Shown here: in pieces, positions 1 to 10,000 of the stretch | Layout of the letters: every line of letters begins with the position of its first letter | How positions within the stretch are numbered: position 1 is the stretch's first letter | Position numbers and translations under genes: made by a program | NCBI RefSeq assembly: GCF_905147365.1 | Contig: NC_056420.1 | Span: forward strand, 8,814,001-8,878,000 | From: Aricia agestis | Lineage: Eukaryota > Arthropoda > Insecta > Lepidoptera > Lycaenidae | Reading direction: 5' to 3' | DNA length: 64,000 nucleotides | Notes under the pieces: model-generated | What the model saw: only the letters and a program-made list of their open reading frames with translations | Told to the model about the DNA's origin: nothing | Databases searched by the model: none

Positions 1-515
1 ATCGATTATTATTCGAGTTAATATACAGAGGAATGATAAATCTAAAAATACGTGCTTGCCAGGACAGATAGTAATATATTATATTATTCTAAACTAAATC
101 ACTAAACAGGAACATAAATACATATTACATAAAATATAATTACCGAGTCACAAAATATCCCAAAGCGAATATTATCATTCCTCTGTTTCATGTCTGTTTC
201 GAAAATCGATTAATTAGAATCGAGAATATGTACAACACTATTTGCTTCATTTGACAGAAAAATGAGAATATTGACTGTACCTCGAAACTAAGCGATGAGT
301 GAAAGTATCGATTGTTTTATTTCCATTGCGCGCTCAATAGCGGACAAACAGAACGGGCTCTATAATTTTCTAACTAAAGCGGCAATGTATTGTGAATCAT
401 GCGGTACACACGCAGTTACGTAGATTTCATGGTAAAAACTACAACCACCCACGATTAACATTAAATAATTGATTTTAAAATAAAGGACATATTATTTAAT
501 AATAAAATTACTTAC

Positions 516-595
516 CGATGAAAAGAAACATATCCACTATTTAGACCAACGTTTCTAGTCGAATTTCCACAGCCCAATACGGCATAATTAGACAT
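516..595 (-). CDS. Possible first coding exon of a THAP-domain protein (partial)
   Basis: Read on the - strand, ATG at 595-593 sits in an A-rich start context and opens 26 codons plus two bases, ending at a strong donor (GTAAGT at 515-510). The peptide starts MSNYAVLGCGNSTRN and ends YVSFH followed by a split Arg codon. This resembles the start of THAP zinc-finger proteins, which begin with C-x4-C and then a VSFHRFP block; THAP domains bind DNA. Here the second Cys (residue 9) and the SFHR block are visible, but the position of the first Cys holds Tyr4. The next exon would lie at lower coordinates; I could not find it in bases 1-500, so it is probably outside the window. It lies just upstream of an exon of the + strand RNA-binding gene, so it may sit in an intron of that gene. 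It could also be a pseudogene or a chance match. Confidence 0.5.
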
Positions 596-838
596 TTTTA
601 CAATTCCGATTGATGTCCGATTCCGATAACGGTGGAGCGCAGACTAAAGAACAGACTTTCGAAATTTTGACACATTGTACAACGTTTGGGAACGCGATGG
701 CACGCGAAGTACATACGGCAGTTCTAACTATATCCATTTCTGTGTAGACAAATAACCGTTTCATTTGTTTAAATATCTAAAATAAATTCAAAGTCTTATC
801 TTGGATTTGAAACTTGGAAAATAATGTTGTACTTTCAG

Positions 839-2316
839 ATTCTAACCGTTCAATGGGTGGTGCGCTGTCGAACCAGTCTTATGGCCGCGAGCAAGCCGTC
901 CCACCTAGTTCTAGGGATAAACCATCAGACATGGTCATAATTACCAATGTGAGTATTGGTCTCTTTATAAAATTTTATACTGTAGATACATTTTCTCTCC
1001 TACTAATAGAGATATTTAGGCAGTGTATTTATTCATCGTCCACTGTCTTTCTCTGTCATGTGGGTTTTTCAATATGCTAGACCAGGGTCACCAAATGGCG
1101 GAACGCGGTCCGCATCCGGACCGCTGACCCATTGTGTGCGGACCAAGCATTTTCGAAGATGAACTTCGTTAAAAATAAATTTCGGTCTCGACTTATTGAT
1201 GAACATCTCCAGGATTTAATGTCAGGAGCTTGCACCAATATTTTAACAATCTCTCAAAATGTGTGGATCGCGAAGGTCATTTCATCTCTTTAAACGGACC
1301 CAGATCGAAACTTATTGGTGACCCCTGTGTTAGACAGACAGGGGTTATGCATTTAGCACGTCATACAAACGTTTCCCACTACTCACTAGTTCACATCCGG
1401 TGGCAAGCATTGGTACTTTTTGACAACTCTGAGATAGCTATTTACTGACCTTGCGATAAGTTGTGCTAAAAGGGTGTAAAGGTGTAACAAAACAATTTAC
1501 TCGTTCAGTGCTGCTTCTTTCATAGTCAACTCAATACAGAGGACACACACACCCTAAAGTATTATCTTATCCTATTACCTACAAATAATAAAAAGTAAAA
1601 ACTAAGGAAAAGTAACTCCCATACTTCAACTGTTTTGAAATCCACACTCTAAAATACGACAATAGCAATGAGATGTTACTCTTCCTTAGTTTTTATTATT
1701 CTTAGATTATCACTTAGTTTTGTGACACCTTGTATAAGATATAATAAAACAGAGACCTATCCTATAATATTATTTTTGTTACAGTTGCCTTCGACTGTGA
1801 CTTGGCAGTTGATTCGCGAGAAGTTCAGTGAGTGCGGAGACGTGAAGTATGCGGAAGTGACTGCCCCGGACACCGCAGTGGTACGCTTCCACAAGGAGTG
1901 GGACGCGGAACGAGCTATCAGTATCCTTTTTTCCAATATCATTGAATACTTCTATTGAAAATTTGCTAGATTTGCCTTTATTGTTTTGTTAAAAAGCGAA
2001 ACCAAACTGCATTTATGCGTTTCGAAACAGGTTCTTTAAGTAATTGTTTGAATCTATGATTCAAAATATTTACTTCCAAATTAAACATTTAAAAAAGAAA
2101 GTCAAATGAAGGCAAATGAGTTTTGTTTTATTATTATGTAAAATTGCATTTTATGAAGAGTGTAAAGTAAAAAAGTAATTGACTTAATCAATTTTCTAAA
2201 TGTGTTGTTGATTGGTTTGATTGTATTGAATTAATTATCATTTCCTTAATTTTTGTTCAGAAATGTTTGACAGGACTCGTATTGACGGCAGAACTATCGA
2301 CGTGCGCTATTTCTAA
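839..2316 (+). CDS. rump: hnRNP M / rumpelstiltskin-like protein, last three coding exons (C-terminal RRM)
   Basis: Three exons join in frame: 839-948, 1785-1920 and 2261-2316 (stop TAA 2314-2316). Each is bounded by AG acceptors and GT donors (949, 1921), and the phases agree: the first exon ends on a whole codon and the second ends with one base that the third completes to Lys. The joined protein has a Ser/Gly-rich linker, then one RNA-recognition motif at the extreme C-terminus: an RNP2-like strand (VIITNLP), TWQLIREKFSECGDV for helix 1, a short beta2-beta3 hairpin, TAVVRF as a divergent RNP1, then RIDGRTIDVRYF and stop. The wording matches the last RRM of hnRNP M, MYEF2 and Drosophila rumpelstiltskin, nuclear RNA-binding proteins involved in splicing and mRNA localisation. 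The 5' part of the gene is left of the window: the exon at 839 completes a split codon. The symbol is by resemblance, not by search. Confidence 0.85.
949..1784 (+). other. Intron of the hnRNP M-like gene, carrying MITEs
   Basis: The donor is GTGAGT at 949 and the acceptor is TTTTTGTTACAG at 1773-1784. The intron holds a hAT-type MITE (1083-1327) and a second AT-rich repeat region (about 1470-1740). In the second region a block related to AATAATAAAAACTAAGGAA (about 1587-1612) recurs inverted at 1676-1700. The same block recurs near 13905, 22742 and 63082. Confidence 0.7.
1083..1327. mobile_element. hAT-type MITE with 8-bp target duplication
   Basis: The element starts CAGGGTCACCAAATGG and ends TTGGTGACCCCTG, an inverted terminal pair. 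It is flanked by TGCTAGAC (1075-1082) and TGTTAGAC (1328-1335), an 8-bp duplication with one difference, as hAT transposases make. The internal sequence has no transposase. A second copy of the family lies at 58136-58369. Confidence 0.85.
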
Positions 2317-2570
2317 GGATATGATGTGGTAAGTTAAGAAAATAACATTTTTAATATATTAAAGTAAAAAATTTAACTTTGTCGCAAAAGTTGTATTCGG
2401 TTTTCTGTAATAGTCGAGCGTCATTAGGTAAATCGTTAACAGTATTTCTGTGAAATGAGTCCGCAACAGTTGTATTTCAAATTAAAAATGTTAGCATTAC
2501 TTAGTCGATATCGCGCATAGATTTTTTTAGAAGATTGAAAAAGGATCTCTGAGAAAACCAATTTTCTAAA

Positions 2571-2766
2571 GGCCTTATCCTATTCGCTGCGTTGAGCGTG
2601 TGCCCGCCGCGGCTGCCCGTCGCGGGCGCCCGCGACGTGCGCTCGCCATAGTAATCGTGCGACGGTTGACCCGCTCAACGCAGCGCTGCTCTATGGGATG
2701 ACATGAAACAAGCACGCCTCGCGGGTGGCCGCGCCGGGCGCACGCTTAACGCAGCGAACGCCCTAA
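2571..2766. repeat. GC-rich inverted repeat (MITE-like)
   Basis: A GC-rich island in AT-rich DNA. The left arm reads TTCGCTGCGTTGAGCGTG and the right arm is its approximate reverse complement (ending CACGCTTAACGCAGCGAACG). Further CGCTGCGTT-type blocks lie inside. No coding capacity and no clear target duplication seen. Confidence 0.6.
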
Positions 2767-5620
2767 GTCATTACCTATATCAGATATTATGAGAAAATGA
2801 TAGAAAATTAGTAGGTCTGAATTGGTTTGCTGTAAAGTTGACTACCTCGTGAGTTTCTTGAAAGCCGAATGATGGTTTCCTTTTAGAGTGCCACTCTTTA
2901 TACTAATCGTTATGTCGCGTTATAAGATAAATAGTTTAAAAAGTACGACCGAAAGCTGAAATTGACTTGGGAATAACTTTACGCTGGCTTGCCTGGAAGT
3001 AGAATAATTACATACTGAATTTTTTAGCGTGTGCTGTCATATTTTACATTTTCATAGGTACTGTGTATTTTGTATTTATTTTCTGACTCGGTGGGTTCCT
3101 ACGTAGCCTTAGGATAGTTGACACATTGTAATCTGCCCACGGTTCCACTATTTATGTAGGAGTAGGTCTAAAATTGCGTTCAAAAGTACCCGATGATGCG
3201 TGGGTTGAGTCTTGGTATACGTATACCATGAGTCTCGACGATGCAGTGCCGAATTCATATTTTTTATGAGTGTAGGCCACTTTATTTCCGCCGCCCCATG
3301 TATGTAATCTGTGGGGCCTTTATGGACGCTTCCCCCCTAGGACACCGCCGCCCCTAGGCCGTGGCCTATAATGGCCTATTTATGAATCCGGGGCTGCGAC
3401 GATGTGCTCCATATTATTAGTCATATAGTTCTCGACAACTCTTTTTCGGTAGATATGACGCCCGTTGTAAATTGTTATGGTAAAAATTTTTAGTACAATT
3501 GAAATGTTTTTGTGTTTGCAGGATTGTATCGAAGTCGGTTTTGGTCGGAAGCTATTCATCGTATTTGTCACAGCTGCTGCGTAACGTATTTTTAATATCG
3601 TCCTTCTTTGACTTATAACTTTGATATGTATTAGGTTAGGATTAATATAAATTAAGTTTTTGATTCACCGTCGGTAAAATATTCTGTATCCACTAGGTAG
3701 TGCAGCGTAGAATGTTGGAAGTTCAAATCTTCTTAATACCGGTCTTCTTTTCTCATTTTTATGTTATTGCTAGACGTTTTCCGTACCAGTACATAGAAAG
3801 AGATTTTTTATGACGTGGATTATTCGCAGGTGTTAAAGAATGTAGAGACACATTTTATGCTAATATTATCTGAATAAATATGAATAAAGTAATATGAAGT
3901 GAGTTTGGCGTATTTTAATATTCATTGACTACCAATATAAACATTCCTTTCTAGATATTCGGCAATCTCAAACCCAAAATTGTATTTGGTTTTATTGTCT
4001 ACATACATTGTATAAGTATTTCATAAGTACCACGTCTGTTAGGCAAAATGTCACGGTCATGGAAAATTTGAAGTGATGGTATTTGTCAAAAGTTTTGCCG
4101 TCGATAACATGCGCATCACTAAGGAGTACCACAACTGTGAACTGTGTGCGATTGCATCTGATTTTCTTCGAGGAGGCGTCTCATTCTCTGAAGTCCAGAT
4201 TTTTGGGCTTAAAAGCGGTATCCTCCAAGTAATTTTGCGATTGGTCTCTTAAGCTTATGTAGTAAGTGCAAGAAAAATGGATTTTGACCTGCATTTGCCT
4301 GTTAAACGTTGGTCTCCCTTATAACTTTACATAAGAGACTACTCGGTCGATTGTATTGGAATTTTAGTTCACTATTTATGGCTTGGAAGATTTTTGGACT
4401 TTATTTTATACAAATTTTAACGACTAAGAAAACTTATCTCGCTTGATGGATCCTCACGAAGCGAAAGAAGTTTTTTTTTAATGTTTACGAATTCCTTTTG
4501 CATGGTGCGAGTTAGCGGACTTACGGGCCAGATAAGTTTGGGGGCATTTTGCATGCATTTTATTAGAATCCAATCGTAACAGATCAATCTGACACGACAA
4601 GTCGTCTTAGCGAGTGTAAGGGGATATTGTCTGAGAGGAAGATTGGTACTTCAAGTGAGAAGATTTGAGCCCCTTGAAATATTGCCTTCTCTGAGACGTA
4701 CTTAAGTATAACTCTGTAGATGTGTAAAAAGGGAGTCTTTCTCAATTTTTAATACTGTCATAAGTAAGTTATACAGTCTCTGCCGTGATTGCTACTGAAT
4801 CGCCCTTTGGATTTGGCGTTGTTTACGAAGAATGCATTTTTCATCATTGTTGGGTCCATCACCATGAGTCTCTCGAAGAGTACCGCTACTACTTCGCTCG
4901 GATCTATTTAGCTCTATGGTAAGTTCCTGACATCGCATATCGACTTACTTGGGTGTGCATGGTACGTGTCTTTGGGTCTTACAAAACCTTACAAACTATA
5001 TTAGCTCAAAAACAAGGTTTAGGTCGAATTGTCTGAAAAGTTTCTTGTCCTCGATTTTCAAATGTTTATTACTTGCTGCGTTGGCAAAATACCTGAAATA
5101 ATTATATCGGTGGTTTTCTATTGTTACATATTGCCAAATCTGTGTTTTAGTCGAACTCTAAAAGTTTCGTTAATTTTTATATCTACTCATTTATAATATA
5201 ATGATACATATTAAGTATATCACATTTTTACTGTATTGGCTAGCTTTAAATTTCTTTCAATGTTTTTGTACGCATTAGTTGACTTAGTTAAATCTGATTT
5301 TTTTTTTAAATTTTCATACCTTTGAACCCCACAATTACTTGGATGTAAAAATTTGTTTATATCTCAATTGGACTGTGAAAATTTTGTTTATATCTCAATA
5401 CTTATTTCACGTAATTAAAATTAATTAAAAACTTTTAGTGTTCGACTGTCACAAGTGTATTTCCAAAAATTATAGCTTATAACATTTTTCAGATGCATAC
5501 AATGGATTCATTTAAAGTAATATTATTGTGACTTACTGAAAGTACGGCAGAAAGAACGTCGCAAACCATACAAGGTATATTTTTATTTTATCACTTTTTA
5601 CTTTATGCTTTAGACATTAA

Positions 5621-5748
5621 CGGTCTTACCACAAAAAAACTAAACATCTGTTGAACAGTTGTTTTGAGACCATTTTGTACTGAATTTTTCTCTAATCAAC
5701 TGTTCAACCATTGTTCAACAGGTGTTTAAATCTTTTGTAGTAAGACCG
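5621..5748. mobile_element. PIF/Harbinger-type MITE with TAA target duplication
   Basis: Termini CGGTCTTACCACAAAA and TTTTGTAGTAAGACCG form an imperfect inverted repeat that continues inward around TGTTGAACAG-type blocks. TAA stands on both sides (5618-5620 and 5749-5751), as expected of PIF/Harbinger elements (TWA duplication). No transposase. Confidence 0.75.
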
Positions 5749-6144
5749 TAATACATACTTTAAATGTCGTCTCATCAGTTATTTTATGTATTTACTTATG
5801 TTAATTTTAATTCAGCTATGGTTTTTTACGTCTTTTTTTTACATACCTTTCTTTCTTTGCAGATAACCACCATTCAGTTTTGTTGTAAGAACAAGGCTGT
5901 TTTGCGCCAGAGGAAGGAACAATTAGTATGACACAAGGTAACTTTTATTTGCCTTTGTTTTTTTTCAAACATACTAACTCAATAGGCATGATGACTATTT
6001 TTTTTTTCTTATCGGTAATTGAAGGACACTTAAAAAATAGAAACATCGTTGAAAGAATGACTCTGATAGCTTAAAAATTCACCAAGATATGACAATTCAA
6101 ATATCCCATAAAAAAGACCTGCCCGGAACGCTCCATACAAAGTG

Positions 6145-6174
6145 CTACGAAAGACTGACGTCAGTCTTTCGTAG
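6145..6174. repeat. Perfect 30-bp palindrome centred on TGACGTCA
   Basis: CTACGAAAGACTGAC is followed directly by its reverse complement with no loop. The centre is TGACGTCA, the sequence of a CRE/CREB site. It may be the core of a foldback element; the outer flanks show no longer arms. Confidence 0.7.
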
Positions 6175-6626
6175 TTTGTACGCATCGGGAGACAACTTTG
6201 TTCGACAGGTATATTAAATATTGCGTTTATGAAAGTGGTTTCATAACAAAAGTTGCTTTAAATTGCATAAGTAATCGAATTGTATACAAATATTAAGAAA
6301 TTTAATTGAAAAAAAATTCGACTTGAATTTCCAACTTTAAAGGCGTATAACAAAAAAAATACAAATGCTATCAAGCTGAAATTTTGGGAACACTTATTTT
6401 TTACCGTGATTTCATTATTTTATTAACAAAATTAGCTAATCTTTGACCTTGTCATCATCCCTATTCCAACAAGTTACTATGTACTATCAGAGATGTTGAT
6501 TCTTAGGCAGATGGGGGACCTATTGTAGTTTGGTCGCGTTACATCAAACCCAGCCGACAGATCAAAACTAACATTGAATTGACATGTTCCGACCATAAAG
6601 TTAAATAATGAAGCGAAAATTAACAC

Positions 6627-6706
6627 CTCCATTGTGGGTATCGCAGACACAATAGATTTTTAATTGTTATGCGGCAGCCGGCTGCAGCTTGGGTATTGAT
6701 GGGTTA
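6627..6706 (+). repeat. Short dispersed repeat (GCGGCAGCCGGCTGC family), copy 1
   Basis: About 80 bp beginning CTCCATTGTGGGTATCGCAG and containing the near-palindrome GCGGCAGCCGGCTGC. Related copies lie at 15631-15700, 15741-15818 and 63246-63317. Function unknown. Confidence 0.7.
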
Positions 6707-6915
6707 ATTGACAAACACTTCATTATATTGAAGTTTAATCATTATTAAACATTATATTGAAGTTTAATCATTATTAAACGTATCTAGTGCGGCCGTGTGT
6801 GTAGTTTGTGACAGGTATATTAACGTATACTTGATTATAGTATTTTTAATGTGCAGGTAGCGACTGGCAGAAGAAGACGACACGGTAAATATAAGAAAAT
6901 ATTTTTGTAATAGTC

Positions 6916-6921
6916 AATAAA
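6916..6921 (+). terminator. AATAAA poly(A) signal, + strand
   Basis: AATAAA 60 bases after the acceptor at 6856, the farthest candidate 3' end for the hnRNP M-like gene. A nearer signal pair lies at 3873 and 3883. Confidence 0.4.
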
Positions 6922-6945
6922 CTTTTTATAATATTTAACATTCGT

Positions 6946-6951
6946 TTTATT
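6946..6951 (-). terminator. AATAAA poly(A) signal of the pickpocket channel gene
   Basis: TTTATT on the + strand is AATAAA on the - strand, about 140 bases past the channel stop codon (7092-7090). It is the likely end of that transcript and lies only 24 bases beyond a + strand AATAAA. Confidence 0.6.
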
Positions 6952-7089
6952 AAAATCCTAAAAGTAGAATGCTTGAAAATTTAAAAATTACAATGCTAGA
7001 AATTATAATGACAAAGTACTTTTTGCTTTTATAATTATTTCTGTTTAGAAAATAACCCAAAAATATTTTTGTGTAGTTTTCTATGTAGT

Positions 7090-10000
7090 TTAGTTCCTAA
7101 GACAGAAGGAAGGTAGTATTCTTGAAGCTTCCATAGTTATACAAATAGTTGTCTTCATTATAACTACAATAAATTCCACTATGGATAATATTGAGCTTCC
7201 AATGCATAAATTGATTACACCGCCGCTTCGCACTGAAATTGATATATTATGCTATGTTAATTAATATAATATTATTGCTCTGATCATAACATTGTCTTTA
7301 GGTGCATTCTCGAATCATGCTTTTAATTAATGCTTAATGCTTTTTTACGCTTGTTTTGCTGCTGCACTGCTTTATGTCGGTACTACATAAAGGCGAACGC
7401 GTTGGCCGACGCGTTGGCCGGCGCGCTGGCCCAATGTGTAGAACGGGCGAAATACCTACCGCCAACGCGCGAACGCCCGTTCTACACATTGGGCCAGCGC
7501 GCCGGCCAACGCGTCGGCCAACGCGTTCGCCTATATGTAGTGTCGACATTACATATACACCATATTATAATACCAGAAAATGTGGAAGAGCAATGGAACT
7601 TGTTTGCAAAGTCGCTACAACGCAGACCCTGATGAAGCAGTTGAAACGGTTCAGTGCCTACTGTCTACAATCGTCTTAATCTCTAATGTAAGTAAATGGG
7701 ATATTATTAAATGCACATCAGAATAATTTTTCAGCACACTACCTTAACTCCGCTAATTACCTGAATGCATACCAGAAAAACTAATGCTGATCAAAAAAAA
7801 AAACAATTGATTAACTGAACATGTCCTTCAAAAAAAACTTAAACATCATACAAAACGAGACGACCTTTATAACCGAATTCACACCAAAAATATGGTTCAT
7901 ACATCGGATATATTATTTGTAAAACTAAAATTTAAATTGTTTATCAAAAATACTAACTTGCACTCTAAATTGGACAATCTTACAACGGAATTTCTAAAAA
8001 CGATATCGAAAGGTGCACCACAATAAAATCAATTTCTATTATCAAAACAAGTCTACAAATTGACAAATCGTGCAACTAAAATATTTTTAACCTAACTTTA
8101 TTTTCTTTTTGTTTCTCTGTTTTACTGAAAAACATGTTGGGGCTTCCTCGTCTAACGCCGCACTCACTCCTTTGCGCTCGCTCTTTACTCTTTAGCGACC
8201 ACAGATATATTATCTTGATATATTTCTTTGTTAGCGACAAAGATTTTTGGTAATAATGATGAGATATGGTGAAAGATTTTATCATTCCAAAACTATATAA
8301 TTCAAGGTTTCTTGATAAAAATTAAGAAAAATTATCAAAATTCACTACTGTATTGTAATTGTATGGGTTAATAAATTTATTAATGATTCTTAAATAATTA
8401 TTAGCAATGTTGGCCCAATACGATTTGATTGGGTTAGGTTAGATTAGCTACGCTGCGCTACGCTCCCGCCTTAGCCATCGTGGTTATTTTTTGTGAACTA
8501 CCCAGAAGTAGGAGCTCTGCGTAGCGGGGCTCCGTCGACTCATAGTTGAAGCCAGTTGTTTTTTTCTTTTTTTTTAGTAGCTTGTCAACCCCTAGAGTGC
8601 AATTCCTAAGCCGGAGGCTTAATTATTTTGCAATACATCGGTAAGGAGCCCTTTGTTTATTAGTATTGTTTATAAACTAAGTTACCATTCACTGTGCCAA
8701 AGTTTAGTCCATGTTAAGTTAGCACTTGATGATTTTTATGTGTTCTTAATTATATGAACTTAACAGATTAAATTGGGTTTTATTTAGAATAAATGATGTT
8801 CCTAAAAGTAATTTAGGTGATGGTTTTCCTTTAAAAAGTTGTAGTATGTTTGTTGAACTAAGGAATTGTTAGATATACTATTTTAATAATAGTTATTCGT
8901 TCAGTAAAACAGTTTCGCAAATAACTTTAAATAGTATGCTGAATTTGTATTATTTAGGGTGCATAATTAGTGTGCAAGTCAGTATTTTTGGTGAAACTTT
9001 CAAATATTTTGATCGAGAAAAGGGAATATACAGATATTGATTTAAATACATGCCTAAGTAAATTAGCAATACTTACGTAAAATATCATAAAAGCTGAAAA
9101 TTATGTCTCTAACTATTCTCACTTTGGGAAAAGACGTGATATTAATGCTCAATTTATTTACTCCTCGTATGGGTTCGTAATCCTCGCGATCTTTATAGTA
9201 TAGGTCGAATTCGCAAGAGTTTATGCATTCGCAGTCTCTGGAATGAGTTGGAATATCTTTGGAGTAATGAAACTCTTTTCTTGTCTGCTCCGTCGCAGCT
9301 AGGGTAACTATTTCACGTCGATATTTCAACACGCATAGAAGTTCTTGGACGTAACATACTCGTTCGTGGCCTAAAAATACAAAATAAGATATTAATGTAT
9401 CTAACTCTGTACAAATATCCGTGATATAGCATCGTATTTCGTAATGACGTCATCAAATCAGGTCTATAATTTTGACAGATTTTACAGTACGGAGATTTTT
9501 GTGATTAATTGCAGATTTTGGGAAACATACTTAAAGGCTTATAAAAATGTGGAACGCATCCGCATAATTTTTTAATCATATTTATACGGCACTCCAATAT
9601 GCAATGATTGTACGAATACACCGGATATCTATTCCCGCGAGGCTCGGTGGTAAATCTGAAAATAAAGTAATAAATACATTTGTTAACAAGTTAGAGTGCT
9701 ATGCGTTGGGTGTTTATTGTTATCTAACTGGAACTACTTAAATGAATAATATATTGTAATGTCTAAAGCAAGAACCTAATTTATTACCCATCTATACAGA
9801 ATGTTCGGGTGAACACCGTTATCCTAACCATCAAATGAGCCCGTCAAAATGAACAACTTTCTATGAGAACAATGCTGGGAACTCGAAAAAATCCGTCGTG
9901 GGTATGACGATGTAATGGGTATGAAGAGGTAATTTTTTTTACGGGCTCATTTGATGGCTTTAAGGATAACGGTGTTAACCCTAACAACCTGTATAAAAAG

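Larger units (their letters stand above)
2329..6945 (+). other. 3' region of the hnRNP M-like gene, possibly with spliced 3'UTR exons
   Basis: A good donor (GTAAGT, 2329) lies 12 bases after the stop codon. A well-formed acceptor ends at 3521 and is followed by tandem AATAAA signals at 3873 and 3883, giving one possible terminal exon of about 3522-3905. Further downstream, three acceptor/donor pairs outline small exons at 5493-5574, 5863-5937 and from 6857, the last with AATAAA at 6916-6921. None contains a convincing reading frame. The stretch also holds a GC-rich inverted repeat (2571-2766), a TAA-flanked MITE (5621-5748), a 30-bp perfect palindrome (6145-6174) and a short dispersed repeat (6627-6706). 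Otherwise I see nothing coding. Confidence 0.4.

Noticed and set aside
7330..7679. Overlapping Arg/Gly-rich frames on both strands
   Set aside because: Mirror translations of a palindromic hairpin in an intron.
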